Notes: a model not told the origin generated them from the sequence alone. A DNA stretch of 64,000 nucleotides from an uncultured Eggerthella sp. (GCA_902464295.1 CABQIW010000001.1:1-64000), one strand, 5' to 3'. Numbered from the stretch's first letter, positions 17,091-26,654 are shown. Numbers and translations are program-made.

Positions 17091-18235
17091 TCGATCTTCC
17101 TGGCGGCGAGGTGCTCGAAGGCCAGCAGCCCTATGAGGCGCTCTATATTCACATCCCCTTCTGCAAGAGTAAATGCGCGTACTGTGATTTCGCGAGCGAA
17201 GCGGTATCGGCTGATGATCCGCGTATCGAAGCCTATATCGATGAGCTCATCTTATCGATTCGCGCAGCTTCGCGCGCCGATCTGCTCGGGGATCTTAAAA
17301 CGGTCTATATCGGCGGAGGGACGCCTACTCACATCGGCAACAAGCAGCTCTCGCGCTTGCTCTATGCGCTCTCGCTCTCGATGCATCTTACCCCTGAGGT
17401 GGAGTGCACGCTCGAGGTGAATCCCGAGAGCCTCACTGAGGCTATGGTGAAGGACCTGTTCGCTCTTGGCGTGACTCGTCTTTCGTTCGGGGTGCAATCG
17501 TTCGACGATGCGGTCTTGGCAACGCTTGGGCGCGCGCATGATGCCTCCCAAGCACGCAAGGCGATCGAGCTTGCCCAGGTGCGTTTCGAGAACATCAGCC
17601 TCGATCTCATGTGTGGCATTCCCGGGCAGAGCATCGATTCATTTCGCTCGTCGGTCGAAGAGGCGCTCTCCCTTGGGGTGACGCATATGAGCATCTATCC
17701 GCTCACGATCGAAGAAGGCACGCGCCTGCGCGACCTCATGGATAGCTCTGCATTCGTGGAGAGCGAAGAGGCGCTCTCTGATGCTGCAGCGGAGATGATG
17801 GTATGCGCAGAGGAGTTGCTCGACGCGCACGGATTCCACCGCTACGAAGTGGCAAGTTATGCGCGCGAAGGGTTCGAATGCGAGCACAATAAGATGTATT
17901 GGACGGGAAAGTCCTACCTTGGCATCGGTCATGCGGCGGTTTCCATGAAGCAGAACGATGCAAGCCGCGTGCGTTTTAGCGATGGCCACGTTCAGGAAGT
18001 GCTCACGCATGGACAGGCGCTCGTCGAGGATCTTATGCTCGGCATGCGCATGAGCAGGGGAGTGAGCGCAGAGAAGGTGCAAGCGGTAGAAGCACTTGTG
18101 CCGAATACGCGCTCAGCGTTTGCAACCCTCGAAGAGAAGGGGCTCGTAGCCAAGCGAGCAGGACGTTTCGTTCCGAGTGAAAAGGGGTGGCTCTACGGCA
18201 ACGAGATATTCGCAACCTTGCTCGAACTTGCTTGA
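17087..18235 (+). CDS. hemW: radical SAM heme chaperone HemW-like
   Basis: Radical SAM protein formerly annotated as oxygen-independent coproporphyrinogen III oxidase. The CxxxCxxC cluster is HIPFCKSKCAYCDF, lacking the extra Cys of true HemN (CxxxCxxCxC), and the rest of the family is visible: YIGGGTPTHI, VNPESLTEAM, LSFGVQSFDD, DLMCGIPGQS, YEVASYAREG and YWTGKSYLGIGHAA. HemW proteins bind heme and act as chaperones. Length 382 is normal. Translationally coupled to dusB; the hrcA operon starts 136 bases later. Confidence 0.92.
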   Translation: MIDLPGGEVLEGQQPYEALYIHIPFCKSKCAYCDFASEAVSADDPRIEAYIDELILSIRAASRADLLGDLKTVYIGGGTPTHIGNKQLSRLLYALSLSMHLTPEVECTLEVNPESLTEAMVKDLFALGVTRLSFGVQSFDDAVLATLGRAHDASQARKAIELAQVRFENISLDLMCGIPGQSIDSFRSSVEEALSLGVTHMSIYPLTIEEGTRLRDLMDSSAFVESEEALSDAAAEMMVCAEELLDAHGFHRYEVASYAREGFECEHNKMYWTGKSYLGIGHAAVSMKQNDASRVRFSDGHVQEVLTHGQALVEDLMLGMRMSRGVSAEKVQAVEALVPNTRSAFATLEEKGLVAKRAGRFVPSEKGWLYGNEIFATLLELA

Positions 18236-18318
18236 ATGCGAATTTCCTCCATAGTTCGCGGACGATTTCAACCGCCCCTGCGCATAACCTACCGATAACA
18301 GTATTGTTTCGTGGAGTT

Positions 18319-18345
18319 TTAGCACTCTCATCCTCAGATTGCTAA
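18319..18345 (+). promoter_or_regulatory. CIRCE operator (HrcA binding site)
   Basis: TTAGCACTC (18319-18327), 9-base spacer, GATTGCTAA (18337-18345). It matches the CIRCE consensus TTAGCACTC-N9-GAGTGCTAA at 17 of 18 arm positions. It lies 26 bases upstream of hrcA, so HrcA should repress its own operon. Confidence 0.92.
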
Positions 18346-18370
18346 AATGCGTTGAGTCGAAAGGTTGTGC

Positions 18371-19387
18371 GTGCTCTCAGATAGAAGACAATACGTTCTC
18401 AGGATGCTCATCAATGAGTATATTGCTCATGCGCTCCCAATCGGCTCGCGCACGCTGATCGATCGCTATCACCTCGACATCAGCTCTGCTACCGTGCGCA
18501 ACGAACTCTCTCATCTTGAAGAAGCAGGGTATCTTACCTCGCCGCATACCTCTGCCGGGCGCGTACCGACCGATTTTGGGTATCGTACGTTCGTGGATGA
18601 GCTGCTCGACAATCTTTCCGATGCTCCTAAGCCCGATATCCTGGATGAATTGCGCAAGGACGCTTCTGAGCTCGACGATCTGCTCGATCGGACTTCTCAA
18701 GCCTTGGCACGTTTCACGAACTGTCTTGCTATGGTTGTTCCGCGAGGGCTCGTGAGCGTTCAGATCGCGCGTATCACACTGGTGCAGCTTGGCACGAACC
18801 GTCTTTTGGCCGTTATCGTCAGTGAGGATGGATCGGTCTTCCAACGCCAGATCGAATCGAATGAGGAACTGAGCGCGGAACGTCTGGGTGCGATCGAAGC
18901 TGCTTTGAATGATATCTATGCTGGTTCGACGATCAAAGCAGCTCGCACAAGCGGCAGCGATGCGGTGCGTGAATTGAACGCACGAGCAGACGTATTGAAC
19001 GATCCGCTCACGCTTCTTATCGAAGAGGAACTCTACGATTGTTGCGCGCATCGCAAGAACGAAAGGCCGCACACCCTTGGCATCGCGCGCTTGCTCGATC
19101 AGCCAGAATTCTCCGACGCAACACGCCTCGTGCCCATCATCGAAAAGCTCGAAGATGAAACGATCCTCTTCCATCTTTTCAATGAGCCTACCTCGGGCGA
19201 TCTGCCGCTCGTGCGTATCGGACACGAGAATGCGAGCGAGGAGCTCGCGGATGTTTCGGTGGTGGCAGCACCTTATGGTGCGGAGGATGATCGTGGCATC
19301 ATCGCGGTCATAGGCCCGACCCGTATGGATTATGAACACGCGATCAAGGCAGTGCGCGCTGCCCAGTCGCTTTTGCAAGATTCTTGA
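18371..19387 (+). CDS. hrcA: heat-inducible transcription repressor HrcA
   Basis: Repressor of class I heat-shock genes through CIRCE. The N-terminal winged helix contains LSDRRQYVLRMLINEYI, PIGSRTLIDRYHLDISSATV and GYLTSPHTSAGRVPTD; a GAF-like core follows, ending with ADVSVVAAPYG and IAVIGPTRMDYEHAIKAV. GTG 18371 has AAAGG 6 bases upstream; the TTG at 18365 is the alternative. The CIRCE element directly upstream and dnaJ 24 bases downstream fit the family. grpE and dnaK are not here. Confidence 0.96.
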   Translation: MLSDRRQYVLRMLINEYIAHALPIGSRTLIDRYHLDISSATVRNELSHLEEAGYLTSPHTSAGRVPTDFGYRTFVDELLDNLSDAPKPDILDELRKDASELDDLLDRTSQALARFTNCLAMVVPRGLVSVQIARITLVQLGTNRLLAVIVSEDGSVFQRQIESNEELSAERLGAIEAALNDIYAGSTIKAARTSGSDAVRELNARADVLNDPLTLLIEEELYDCCAHRKNERPHTLGIARLLDQPEFSDATRLVPIIEKLEDETILFHLFNEPTSGDLPLVRIGHENASEELADVSVVAAPYGAEDDRGIIAVIGPTRMDYEHAIKAVRAAQSLLQDS

Positions 19388-19411
19388 TACAAAAGAAAGT
19401 GAACGAACAGC

Positions 19412-20536
19412 ATGGCTCAAGATCTCTATGAAATTCTCGGCGTGGATAAGACTGCAACCGAAGATGAAGTGAAGAAAGCGTTCCGTAAGAAAGCACGTAC
19501 GCTTCATCCAGACGTGAATAAGGATCCCGATGCAGAAGAGCGCTTCAAGGAGCTCAACGAGGCGTATGACGTATTGAGCGATCCTGCGAAGCGTAACCAC
19601 TATGATCGCTACGGTGCGATCCCGGGGGCAGGCGCAGGAAGCGGGTACGTCGATCTTGAAGACCTCTTCGGTGGCGGTTTCGGCATGGGCGATCTGTTCA
19701 GTTCGTTCTTCAGTGGTGGCGCTGGGCGCTCGGCAACGGTCAAGCGCGAAGGACGCGATATGGGCGTTGGCCTGCGCGTAACGCTCGAAGAAGTTGCTGC
19801 TGGCGTGAAGAAGGAGATCATCTACGATCGCCTTTCTCCCTGTCCTGAATGTAGTGGAACGGGTCTTGGCGAAGACGGTGAAGAGATCACCTGTCCTGAA
19901 TGTCATGGTCGCGGACGCGTGGTCACGGTTCAGCATACCTTCCTTGGCGATATGCAAGCGGCCTCTACCTGTTCTAACTGCCAGGGTGCTGGCGTGGTGA
20001 TCGAGAATCCGTGTCCAGAATGCGATGGGCAGGGAAGGGTTCCCGATCGTCAGCGCTTATCGGTCGATATCCCCGTGGGCATTCACGATGGTCAGCAGCT
20101 GCGTTTGAGCGGCTATGGCGAAGCAGGCATCCGCGGTGCAAGTTCAGGCGATCTGATCGTTACGTGCCGCATCGACCCGCACGAGTTCTTCGAGCGTGTA
20201 GGTGACGATCTGCATGTGACCACCGTCATCTCGATGGTCCAGGCAGCGCTTGGTGCCGATATCGAGATCGAAGGCATCTTCGAAGACGAACTGGTGAAGG
20301 TTCCGATTCCGAGCGGATGCCAATATGGCCAGGTCGTGCGCGTGCGCGGGTTCGGTATGCCGCGTTTCCAGGACGATGTGCGTGGAGATATGCTCGTGCA
20401 TGTCGAGGTCTCGATCCCCACGCGTCTTTCGAAGCGCGAACGTGAGCTGCTCGAGGATTTGGCTGACGAAATGGACGAAAGCTTCACGTCTGCGCGTACG
20501 CCGCTCGAGAAGCTGCGCAACGCATTCAATTCGTAG
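19412..20536 (+). CDS. dnaJ: chaperone protein DnaJ
   Basis: Type I Hsp40 co-chaperone of DnaK. The J domain (residues 1-70) has the HPD triad in [10 protein letters not shown], followed by a Gly/Phe-rich linker ([18 protein letters not shown]), four zinc-binding CxxCxGxG repeats ([32 protein letters not shown]) and the C-terminal substrate-binding domains. The length of 374 is normal. It lies in the hrcA operon, so it is expected to be heat-inducible through CIRCE. Confidence 0.97.
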   Translation: MAQDLYEILGVDKTATEDEVKKAFRKKARTLHPDVNKDPDAEERFKELNEAYDVLSDPAKRNHYDRYGAIPGAGAGSGYVDLEDLFGGGFGMGDLFSSFFSGGAGRSATVKREGRDMGVGLRVTLEEVAAGVKKEIIYDRLSPCPECSGTGLGEDGEEITCPECHGRGRVVTVQHTFLGDMQAASTCSNCQGAGVVIENPCPECDGQGRVPDRQRLSVDIPVGIHDGQQLRLSGYGEAGIRGASSGDLIVTCRIDPHEFFERVGDDLHVTTVISMVQAALGADIEIEGIFEDELVKVPIPSGCQYGQVVRVRGFGMPRFQDDVRGDMLVHVEVSIPTRLSKRERELLEDLADEMDESFTSARTPLEKLRNAFNS

Positions 20537-20545
20537 GATCCGGCT

Positions 20546-21340
20546 ATGTCGCTCCATCAGCTTTTTTGCACCAACGAAGCGATCGCTCGCGAGGAAGATT
20601 CTCCTTTCATTCTGGGAATCGATGCACAGGATCACAACCACGTGAAGGCCCTGCGCCTTGAAGTTGGCGAGCATATTGCGGTGGTGGATGCGAGCAGCGA
20701 TTATTTCGAAGTGGAGATCACTGCGATTCAGGGGGAAGAGCTCTGGGTGCGCATCGCAAAGCATCTTGACGCACCAAAAGACACGATCCCGGTCATGCTC
20801 GTTCAAGGGCTTGCTAAAGGCGACAAGATGGACACTGTGCTCCGCGCGGCTACTGAGCTGGGCATCGCAGGGTTCTATCCTACCGAGATGCGTCGTAGCG
20901 TGGTGAAGCTCGATGCTAAGAAGAAGGATAAACGTGGCTCTCGTTTCGCGCAGATCGCACGGAGCGCTGCGCTTCAATCGGGTCGTACGACCATTCCTGA
21001 GATAGGGAGCATACGTACGATTGCGCAGGTAGCTGAGCAATTTGGGCCGCACGATCTGGTCATCGTCTTTTGGGAAGAGGAAGACCTGGCGAACAGCGTG
21101 TCAGCCTTCTTCGATTCACCCGCAACGAGATCTCTTCTCGGATGCCTCGAGCGTATCTGGATCGTTATCGGCCCTGAGGGCGGTATGAGCGTAGACGAGG
21201 TACAGTGCATCGAAGACTCTGAGACTACGGTCGCTCTTCTTTCGCTCGGTCCGACGATCTTGCGTACCGAAACTGCAGGAGTGGTCGCCTGCGCGCTCGT
21301 GCTCAATGAATTACGTAGCTGTGCAGCGCAGGTCTCATGA
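20546..21340 (+). CDS. rsmE: 16S rRNA (uracil1498-N3)-methyltransferase
   Basis: SPOUT-class methyltransferase acting on U1498 of 16S rRNA. An N-terminal PUA-like domain (QDHNHVKALRLEVGE) precedes the knotted SAM-binding domain with GLAKGDKMDTVLRAATELGI, IVIGPEGGMSVDEV and LSLGPTILRTETAG, the family's C-terminal signature. Length 264 is normal. Its stop codon overlaps the mtaB start. DnaJ-RsmE-MtaB order is common in Gram-positive genomes. Confidence 0.96.
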   Translation: MSLHQLFCTNEAIAREEDSPFILGIDAQDHNHVKALRLEVGEHIAVVDASSDYFEVEITAIQGEELWVRIAKHLDAPKDTIPVMLVQGLAKGDKMDTVLRAATELGIAGFYPTEMRRSVVKLDAKKKDKRGSRFAQIARSAALQSGRTTIPEIGSIRTIAQVAEQFGPHDLVIVFWEEEDLANSVSAFFDSPATRSLLGCLERIWIVIGPEGGMSVDEVQCIEDSETTVALLSLGPTILRTETAGVVACALVLNELRSCAAQVS

Positions 21341-22536
21341 TGAGATTCCATGTGGTGAACCTTGGTTGCAAGGTGAATAAAGCCGAATCCGATTCGATGA
21401 GCGCGCACCTGCTCGCTACAGGAAACGAGCTGGTCGGCCTCGAAGAGGCTGATGCGATCATCATCAATACGTGCACGGTAACGGGAGATGCAGAGAAGAA
21501 GACGCGCAAGGCCGTTCGCCGTGCTCTTCGGGAGAATACCCATGCGCGCGTCATGGTCACCGGTTGTGCTGCAGCGATCTCTCCCGATTTCTATCGTGCG
21601 CTCGATTCTCGTGTGGAGATCATCGAAAAAGCTGCCTTTCTCTCGACCGACCCCGCGTGTCGCACGGGGCTTGCCTTTCCTGCCCGTGTGTCAGTGAAGG
21701 TGCAAGATGGCTGCGATCATGCGTGCACCTATTGCATCGTCCATGTTGCACGGGGAAAGGCCCGTTCACGCCCACTCGATGAGATCGTTGCCGAAGTGAA
21801 GGCGCTCGAGGGTGCGGGCATCCGTGAAGTGATGCTCTCTGGCATCGATCTGGGATCCTATCGTTTCGAGAAGCAGGCACTCGATGCGCTCCTATCGACG
21901 CTCATCGAAGCTACTCACGAAATGCGCTTCCGTATCTCTTCTGTTGAGCCGGCTTCGCTCACTCCCGCTACGATCGAGCGTATCGCACAAGCTGAAGGAC
22001 GTATCTGTCGCCATGTGCATCTGCCTTTGCAGTCGGGCTCGAACAAGGTGCTCAAGGAGATGAACCGCCCCTATAGTGCGGAGTTCTATCTCAAGCTTTG
22101 CGAGGATCTCTACGATGCGCTTCCTACGCTCGCTCTATCGAGTGACATCATCTGCGGATTCCCAGGTGAGACCGATGCAGAGTTCGAAGAGACGCTCTTA
22201 CTCGCGCAGCAGGCGCGATTCTCGAAGATTCATGCCTTTCGCTACTCGATGCGCGAAGGCACGCCTGCAGCCACGCGAAGCGATCAGATCGACCCGTCCA
22301 CAAAAGAACAGCGTCTCAAAAGGCTTCTCGCGCTTGCTCGCGACCTGCGCAAAGAAGACGGCCTACGCCGCATCGGAACGAGCGAAGCCGTGCTCATCGA
22401 GGCACCGGGCATCGGCATGAGCGAATCCTATTTCAAGGTCGAGACCCCTCGCGATATCCCGCAAGGGACTCTTTGTGAGCTTTCCTTAACAGCACTTGAT
22501 TCATCTTGTATGATGAAGGCATGCAAAAAGAAGTAA
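21337..22536 (+). CDS. mtaB: tRNA t6A37 methylthiotransferase MtaB
   Basis: Radical SAM methylthiotransferase making ms2t6A at position 37 of ANN-decoding tRNAs. The N-terminal UPF0004 domain contains NLGCKVNKAESDSM, INTCTVTGDAEKK and VTGCAAA (three cluster Cys), and the radical SAM cluster is QDGCDHACTYCIVHVARGKA. Also present: SGIDLGSYR, HLPLQSGSNKVLKEMNRPY and ICGFPGETDAEFEETL. A short C-terminal TRAM-like region ends the protein at 399. One of three methylthiotransferases in the window, with RimO and MiaB. Confidence 0.93.
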   Translation: MMRFHVVNLGCKVNKAESDSMSAHLLATGNELVGLEEADAIIINTCTVTGDAEKKTRKAVRRALRENTHARVMVTGCAAAISPDFYRALDSRVEIIEKAAFLSTDPACRTGLAFPARVSVKVQDGCDHACTYCIVHVARGKARSRPLDEIVAEVKALEGAGIREVMLSGIDLGSYRFEKQALDALLSTLIEATHEMRFRISSVEPASLTPATIERIAQAEGRICRHVHLPLQSGSNKVLKEMNRPYSAEFYLKLCEDLYDALPTLALSSDIICGFPGETDAEFEETLLLAQQARFSKIHAFRYSMREGTPAATRSDQIDPSTKEQRLKRLLALARDLRKEDGLRRIGTSEAVLIEAPGIGMSESYFKVETPRDIPQGTLCELSLTALDSSCMMKACKKK

Positions 22537-23486
22537 CACAATCCATCAATCTGAATGACCCTCTTCTGCTCGGCAACCTGCTCGGACCGAATGACGAGAA
22601 CCTGCGTTTCATCCAGGATTCGTTCCAGGCGCGCATCACGGTGCGGGGCAGTCAGATCGAGATCGAGGGTTCGCCCATCGAGGTGGACAACATCACCACG
22701 CTCATCTCGGACATGCTCGCCGATATCGATCAAGGCGTTGAGGTGGATGTTGAGTCGATCAAGCGCTCGCTCGCGCTCCTTCACGAAGGGGAGTATGCCC
22801 CTAAAGAGCTCCATGATGATGTGGTCCTTTCCTATAAAGGACGTGTGATCCGTCCGAAGACTCCTATGCAGAAAGAGTATCTTGACTACATCCGTACGAA
22901 GACCATCACCTTCGGCATGGGTCCTGCTGGTACCGGTAAGACCTATCTTGCCATGGCCATGGCGGTTGCTGCACTCAACCGCAAGGAGGTCGGGCGCATC
23001 CTACTCACGCGTCCGGTGGTAGAGGCGGGGGAGAACCTGGGATTTCTACCAGGAACGCTCACCGAGAAGATCGATCCCTATATTCGTCCGCTCTACGACG
23101 CGCTCTTCGACATGATGGACCCCGTGCGTGCTAATAAGCTCCTCGCCGAAGGGGTGATCGAGATCGCTCCGCTCGCATTCATGCGCGGGCGAACCTTAAA
23201 CGACAGCTTCATCATCTTGGACGAGGCGCAAAATACCACGTCCCAGCAGATGAAGATGTTCATCACGCGTCTTGGTATGGGTTCGAAGATGGTCATCACG
23301 GGCGATATGACGCAGACCGACCTGCCTAAGGGCATCTCAGGGCTTCAGACAGTGCGCCAGGTTCTCGACGGGATCGATGAGATCGGTTTCATCGAATTCC
23401 AGACGCGCGATGTTGTGCGCAATTCGCTCGTTTCGAAGATCATCGCGGCGTATGCTCGTGCCGAGGCGAACAACCTTCGTTTGTAG
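22521..23486 (+). CDS. phoH: PhoH family ATPase
   Basis: Cytosolic ATPase of the PhoH/YbeZ family, genetically linked to YbeY and RNA metabolism. An N-terminal KH-like region (residues 1-100) precedes the ATPase with Walker [33 protein letters not shown], Walker [19 protein letters not shown] and [14 protein letters not shown] 22521 is chosen over TTG 22506; neither has a good ribosome site, consistent with coupling to mtaB, which it overlaps by 16 bases. ybeY follows 5 bases later. Confidence 0.95.
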   Translation: MQKEVTQSINLNDPLLLGNLLGPNDENLRFIQDSFQARITVRGSQIEIEGSPIEVDNITTLISDMLADIDQGVEVDVESIKRSLALLHEGEYAPKELHDDVVLSYKGRVIRPKTPMQKEYLDYIRTKTITFGMGPAGTGKTYLAMAMAVAALNRKEVGRILLTRPVVEAGENLGFLPGTLTEKIDPYIRPLYDALFDMMDPVRANKLLAEGVIEIAPLAFMRGRTLNDSFIILDEAQNTTSQQMKMFITRLGMGSKMVITGDMTQTDLPKGISGLQTVRQVLDGIDEIGFIEFQTRDVVRNSLVSKIIAAYARAEANNLRL

Positions 23487-23491
23487 AGGGG

Positions 23492-23989
23492 ATGGCTAAG
23501 TTGGATATCGCTTTGCGTTTCGATCACGGCGAGGATAAGCTCGCCGGTCTTCCGCTTGAAGAGCTCATCGCGTTCGTGCTCGCTTCCCGTAAGCTCCCGC
23601 AAACTACCAGTGTTTCGGTCACCTTCGTTTCGAACGAACGCATCCATGAGTTGAATCGCGCCTATCGTGGCATCGATAAGCCTACCGATGTGCTCTCGTT
23701 CGAATGCGACAACATCCCGTTCGAAGGTGAAGCGGTCGATCAGAACGAAGAATACGAACTGGGCGATGTGATCATCGCTACCGATGTCGCTATCGCGCAG
23801 ACCGCGGAATTCGGCACCACGCTTGAAGAAGAAGTGAGCCTGCTCATCACGCACGGACTGCTGCATCTCTGTGGCTATGACCACATCGAAGAAGCCGAAG
23901 CGCTCGAGATGGAAGCGCTCGAGGATGAGCTCTTGGCGCAGTGGAACGAAGTCAAGGCGAGCTCTCAGGCGAGCGGTTCTTGTGAGTAG
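23492..23989 (+). CDS. ybeY: endoribonuclease YbeY (rRNA maturation factor)
   Basis: Zinc-dependent endoribonuclease for 16S rRNA 3' end processing and ribosome quality control. The H3xH5xH zinc motif is HGLLHLCGYDH (about residues 126-136). RAYRGIDKPTDVLSFE and LGDVIIATDVAIAQ are the other family signatures. The 165 residues are normal. Sits between phoH and dgkA, as in many Gram-positive genomes. Confidence 0.97.
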   Translation: MAKLDIALRFDHGEDKLAGLPLEELIAFVLASRKLPQTTSVSVTFVSNERIHELNRAYRGIDKPTDVLSFECDNIPFEGEAVDQNEEYELGDVIIATDVAIAQTAEFGTTLEEEVSLLITHGLLHLCGYDHIEEAEALEMEALEDELLAQWNEVKASSQASGSCE

Positions 23990-23997
23990 AGGTTCGT

Positions 23998-24378
23998 ATG
24001 GCTTTCAAGGACTCAGATTTCACCTTCATCGCTTCCGTGCGCTGTGCGCTCAAGGGCGTGCGCTTTGCGAGCAGGGAGCGCAACTTCCGTATCGACATCG
24101 TCTGCGCGCTCATCACGATCATTCTTGGTTTCGTCTGTCAGATATCCGCCTTCGAATGGCTGGTAGTCGTAGCTTGTTTCGGGCTGGTGCTCGGCGGCGA
24201 GGCGCTCAATTCAGCGCTGGAATACATCGTCGATCTTGCAAGCCCTGATTATCATGTGCTCGCGGGCAAGGCGAAGGACTGCGCTGCAGGAGCGGTGCTG
24301 CTCTTCGCTACTGCATCGTTCGTCATCGGGTGCATCATCTTCATCCCGAAGTTGCTCGCCCTTATCTTTGGAGCATGA
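23998..24378 (+). CDS. dgkA: diacylglycerol/undecaprenol kinase (DgkA family)
   Basis: Small integral membrane lipid kinase, 126 residues, with three membrane segments. The DgkA catalytic signature is GGEALNSALEYIVDL and AGKAKDCAAGAVLL, preceded by the amphipathic ERNFRIDI segment. In Gram-positives such proteins mostly phosphorylate undecaprenol, so that is the likelier substrate (inference). GAGG lies 6 bases before the ATG. It overlaps or abuts era. Confidence 0.92.
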   Translation: MAFKDSDFTFIASVRCALKGVRFASRERNFRIDIVCALITIILGFVCQISAFEWLVVVACFGLVLGGEALNSALEYIVDLASPDYHVLAGKAKDCAAGAVLLFATASFVIGCIIFIPKLLALIFGA

Positions 24379-24380
24379 TC

Positions 24381-25292
24381 ATGAACGCAGAACAGGGTTT
24401 CAGATCAGGTTTCGTCACACTGCTCGGGCGACCTAATGCAGGCAAATCGACGCTGCTGAATGCGATCATGCACAAGAAGTTCGCGATCGCTTCACCGACC
24501 GCGCAGACAACGCGCCATCGCTTCCGCGCGATCTACACTACCGAAGACTATCAGCTCGTCATCGTGGATACGCCGGGTCTTCACAAGCCTCATGATGCGC
24601 TTGGAGAAGAGCTGAACACCACCGCGATCAAGGCGCTCGATGGCGTGGATGTGGCAGCATTTTTGCTCGATGCCTCCGAGCCGCTCGGTACGGGAGACGA
24701 ATGGGTGATCGCGCAGCTCGCGAATGCGAAGAGCACGCCCAAGATCCTGGTCATCTCGAAGAGCGCTACGGCAAGCGAAGAAGAGATCGCCGCACAGATC
24801 GAAGCGGCAAGAGCGCTTGCGAGCTGGAATGAGATCGTGGTCACGAGCGCGCTCGAGGAAGAGAACGTCGAGGCATTTGTCGATGCCGTGGTGAACTATC
24901 TTCCCGAAGGCCCGCTTTGGTTCCCGGCCGACATGGAAACCGACCAACCGCAGGAGGTCATCGTTGCGGAATTCATCCGCGAGAAGATCCTCTTCACGGT
25001 CTATGACGAAGTTCCCCATGCGATCGGGGTGGTGGTCGATGAGATGGGTTATAACCGCCGTAAGCACCTCACGCGCATCTATGCGACCATCTATGTCGAG
25101 CGCGATTCCCAGAAAGGCATCCTCGTGGGCAAAGGGGGCGCCACCATCAAGCACATCGGTACCGAAGCGCGCAAGGATCTCGAAGTGTTGCTGGGCACCA
25201 AGGTCTATCTCGACCTGCAGGTCAAAGTGAAGAAGAACTGGCGTCGCGACCTCAACCAGATCCGTCGGTTCGGATATGGTGAGGGCATCTGA
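24381..25292 (+). CDS. era: GTPase Era with atypical G4 motif
   Basis: Essential 16S rRNA-binding GTPase for 30S assembly. G1 is GRPNAGKSTLLNAI, G3 DTPGLHKPHDALG, G5 region TSALEEENV. The G4 position reads ILVISKSATASEEE where Era normally has NKxD, so the guanine-specifying Asn and Asp appear to be Ser and Ala. The C-terminal KH domain is normal: KILFTVYDEVPHAIGVVV and KGILVGKGGATIKHIG. ATG 24381 has GGAG 7 bases upstream; ATG 24375 overlaps the dgkA stop. recO follows after 6 bases. Confidence 0.95.
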   Translation: MNAEQGFRSGFVTLLGRPNAGKSTLLNAIMHKKFAIASPTAQTTRHRFRAIYTTEDYQLVIVDTPGLHKPHDALGEELNTTAIKALDGVDVAAFLLDASEPLGTGDEWVIAQLANAKSTPKILVISKSATASEEEIAAQIEAARALASWNEIVVTSALEEENVEAFVDAVVNYLPEGPLWFPADMETDQPQEVIVAEFIREKILFTVYDEVPHAIGVVVDEMGYNRRKHLTRIYATIYVERDSQKGILVGKGGATIKHIGTEARKDLEVLLGTKVYLDLQVKVKKNWRRDLNQIRRFGYGEGI

Positions 25293-25298
25293 TCGTTC

Positions 25299-26072
25299 AT
25301 GGCAAGTCCTACCAAAACGATCACTGCGCTCGTGCTGCGCCGTACGAAGCTCGGTGAAACGGATGTCATCGTCACGCTCCTTGCTGAAGACGGGTCCCAG
25401 GTCAAAGCAGTTGCAAAAGGTGCTCGTAAGCCAACTTCAAGCTTCGCTTCACGCCTCGAGCTTTACTCGGTTGCCAAGATATTGGTCGCCGAGGGCAAGA
25501 ATCTCGATATCGTGAAAGAAGTGCGTCTTATAGAAGGAAACGAAGCGCTCAGGAACGATTTCTTCCGTTCGAGCGCATCAGCACCGATCGTCGAGCTCCT
25601 TGCAAAGTCAACGTACGAGGATCAACCAACCGCGCGCTTGTTCTCGCTTTCGCGTGCTTCCCTTCGTGCCATCGCAAACACCTCTAACGATCCGCTCATA
25701 GCTACGCTCGCGGGGCTCTTGAAGGCACTGGCGTTCCTTGGGTTCCGTCCATCGTTTACGGAGTGCGTAGGATGTGGTGATACGCCTGAGCTTGCAGAGG
25801 GGGCGCGGCAGACGTTCTCGTTCTTCGATGGGGGAGTGGTGTGCGCTCGCTGCGCGGTGCACCATGAGACCACGCTCGTGAGCGCAACGGTGCTCCAGTG
25901 GTGCAATGCGCTGCTCTATTCGACATTCGAGGAGATCGAGGCATATCGACTTCCTGCTGGGGTGCTCGAAGAGGCGCTCGTGTTCACGAACGAATGGATC
26001 CATCTTCACCTCGGAATCTCCATGAAATCGCTTACGTTCCTGTTCAAGAATGTATTCAACGCATCGATCTGA
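25299..26072 (+). CDS. recO: DNA repair protein RecO
   Basis: Recombination mediator that loads RecA with RecR. The N-terminal OB fold has VLRRTKLGETDVIVTLLAED and KGARKPTSSFASRLELYS. A helical domain follows, with a zinc site of two CxxC pairs (ECVGCGDTPE and VVCARCAVH). Length 257 is normal. Last gene of the hrcA-recO run; rpsO has its own promoter after it. Confidence 0.95.
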   Translation: MASPTKTITALVLRRTKLGETDVIVTLLAEDGSQVKAVAKGARKPTSSFASRLELYSVAKILVAEGKNLDIVKEVRLIEGNEALRNDFFRSSASAPIVELLAKSTYEDQPTARLFSLSRASLRAIANTSNDPLIATLAGLLKALAFLGFRPSFTECVGCGDTPELAEGARQTFSFFDGGVVCARCAVHHETTLVSATVLQWCNALLYSTFEEIEAYRLPAGVLEEALVFTNEWIHLHLGISMKSLTFLFKNVFNASI

Positions 26073-26103
26073 ACCCGTACACGCCGCTCGCGCAAATAGT
26101 GTC

Positions 26104-26131
26104 TTGAGTTCGCCGAGCGTACCTCTATAAT
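26104..26131 (+). promoter_or_regulatory. rpsO promoter
   Basis: -35 TTGAGT (26104-26109), 16-base spacer, -10 TATAAT (26126-26131). It leaves a leader of roughly 85-90 bases before rpsO with a small GCTG/CAGC hairpin, where S15 autoregulation could act; that role is not shown by the sequence. Confidence 0.75.
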
Positions 26132-26224
26132 TAAACGGCTGCAAAACAGCGTTTTGGTACTTGGTCGATATGCACCACCGCTTATCAACCCAGTTCCAAT
26201 GCCAACAACAAGAAAGGTGGAACA

Positions 26225-26512
26225 ATGGCAAACAAAGACAGCATCTCAAAAGAGCGCACGCAAGAGCTCATCGCCGAATATGGCAAGAATGCTCAGGATT
26301 CTGGTAGCGCTGAAGTTCAGGTCGCGATCCTCACCGAGCGCATCCGCAACCTCACCGAGCACCTCAAAGAGCACCCCAAGGATCACCACACGCGCCGCGG
26401 TCTGCTCATGCTCGTTGGTAAGCGTCGTCGCTTGCTCGTCTACATCAAGAACCGCGACATCCTCGAATACCGCGAACTCATCAAGAAGCTCGGTATTCGC
26501 GACAACATCTAA
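26225..26512 (+). CDS. rpsO: 30S ribosomal protein S15
   Basis: Primary 16S rRNA-binding protein of the 30S platform. The four-helix sequence is clear: [40 protein letters not shown] and [20 protein letters not shown]. The 95 residues exceed the usual 89 by a few N-terminal ones. AGAAAGGTGG precedes the ATG. rpsO-pnp is a nearly universal pair. Confidence 0.98.
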   Translation: MANKDSISKERTQELIAEYGKNAQDSGSAEVQVAILTERIRNLTEHLKEHPKDHHTRRGLLMLVGKRRRLLVYIKNRDILEYRELIKKLGIRDNI

Positions 26513-26522
26513 GGTCACCTTG

Positions 26523-26546
26523 AGCCCGCACCTCGCGGGCTTTTGT
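26523..26546 (+). terminator. Rho-independent terminator between rpsO and pnp
   Basis: Stem GCCCGC (26524-26529) / GCGGGC (26535-26540) with a 5-base loop, then TTTTGTG. The T-run is short, so partial read-through into pnp is likely. Confidence 0.7.
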
Positions 26547-26654
26547 GTATAAACGGTCGGCATCGTAGAGACGGTGCTGCTCGGGTGGGCAGAACGTACT
26601 GCCTACGAAGAAGCTTCACTGCAATCCGGCAGGAAGAAAGAGAAAGAACGATAC

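Noticed and set aside
18377..19957. 526-codon open frame antisense to hrcA/dnaJ
   Set aside because: It mirrors the codon pattern of the real genes and has no ribosome site or family motif; the sense strand carries HrcA and DnaJ signatures.
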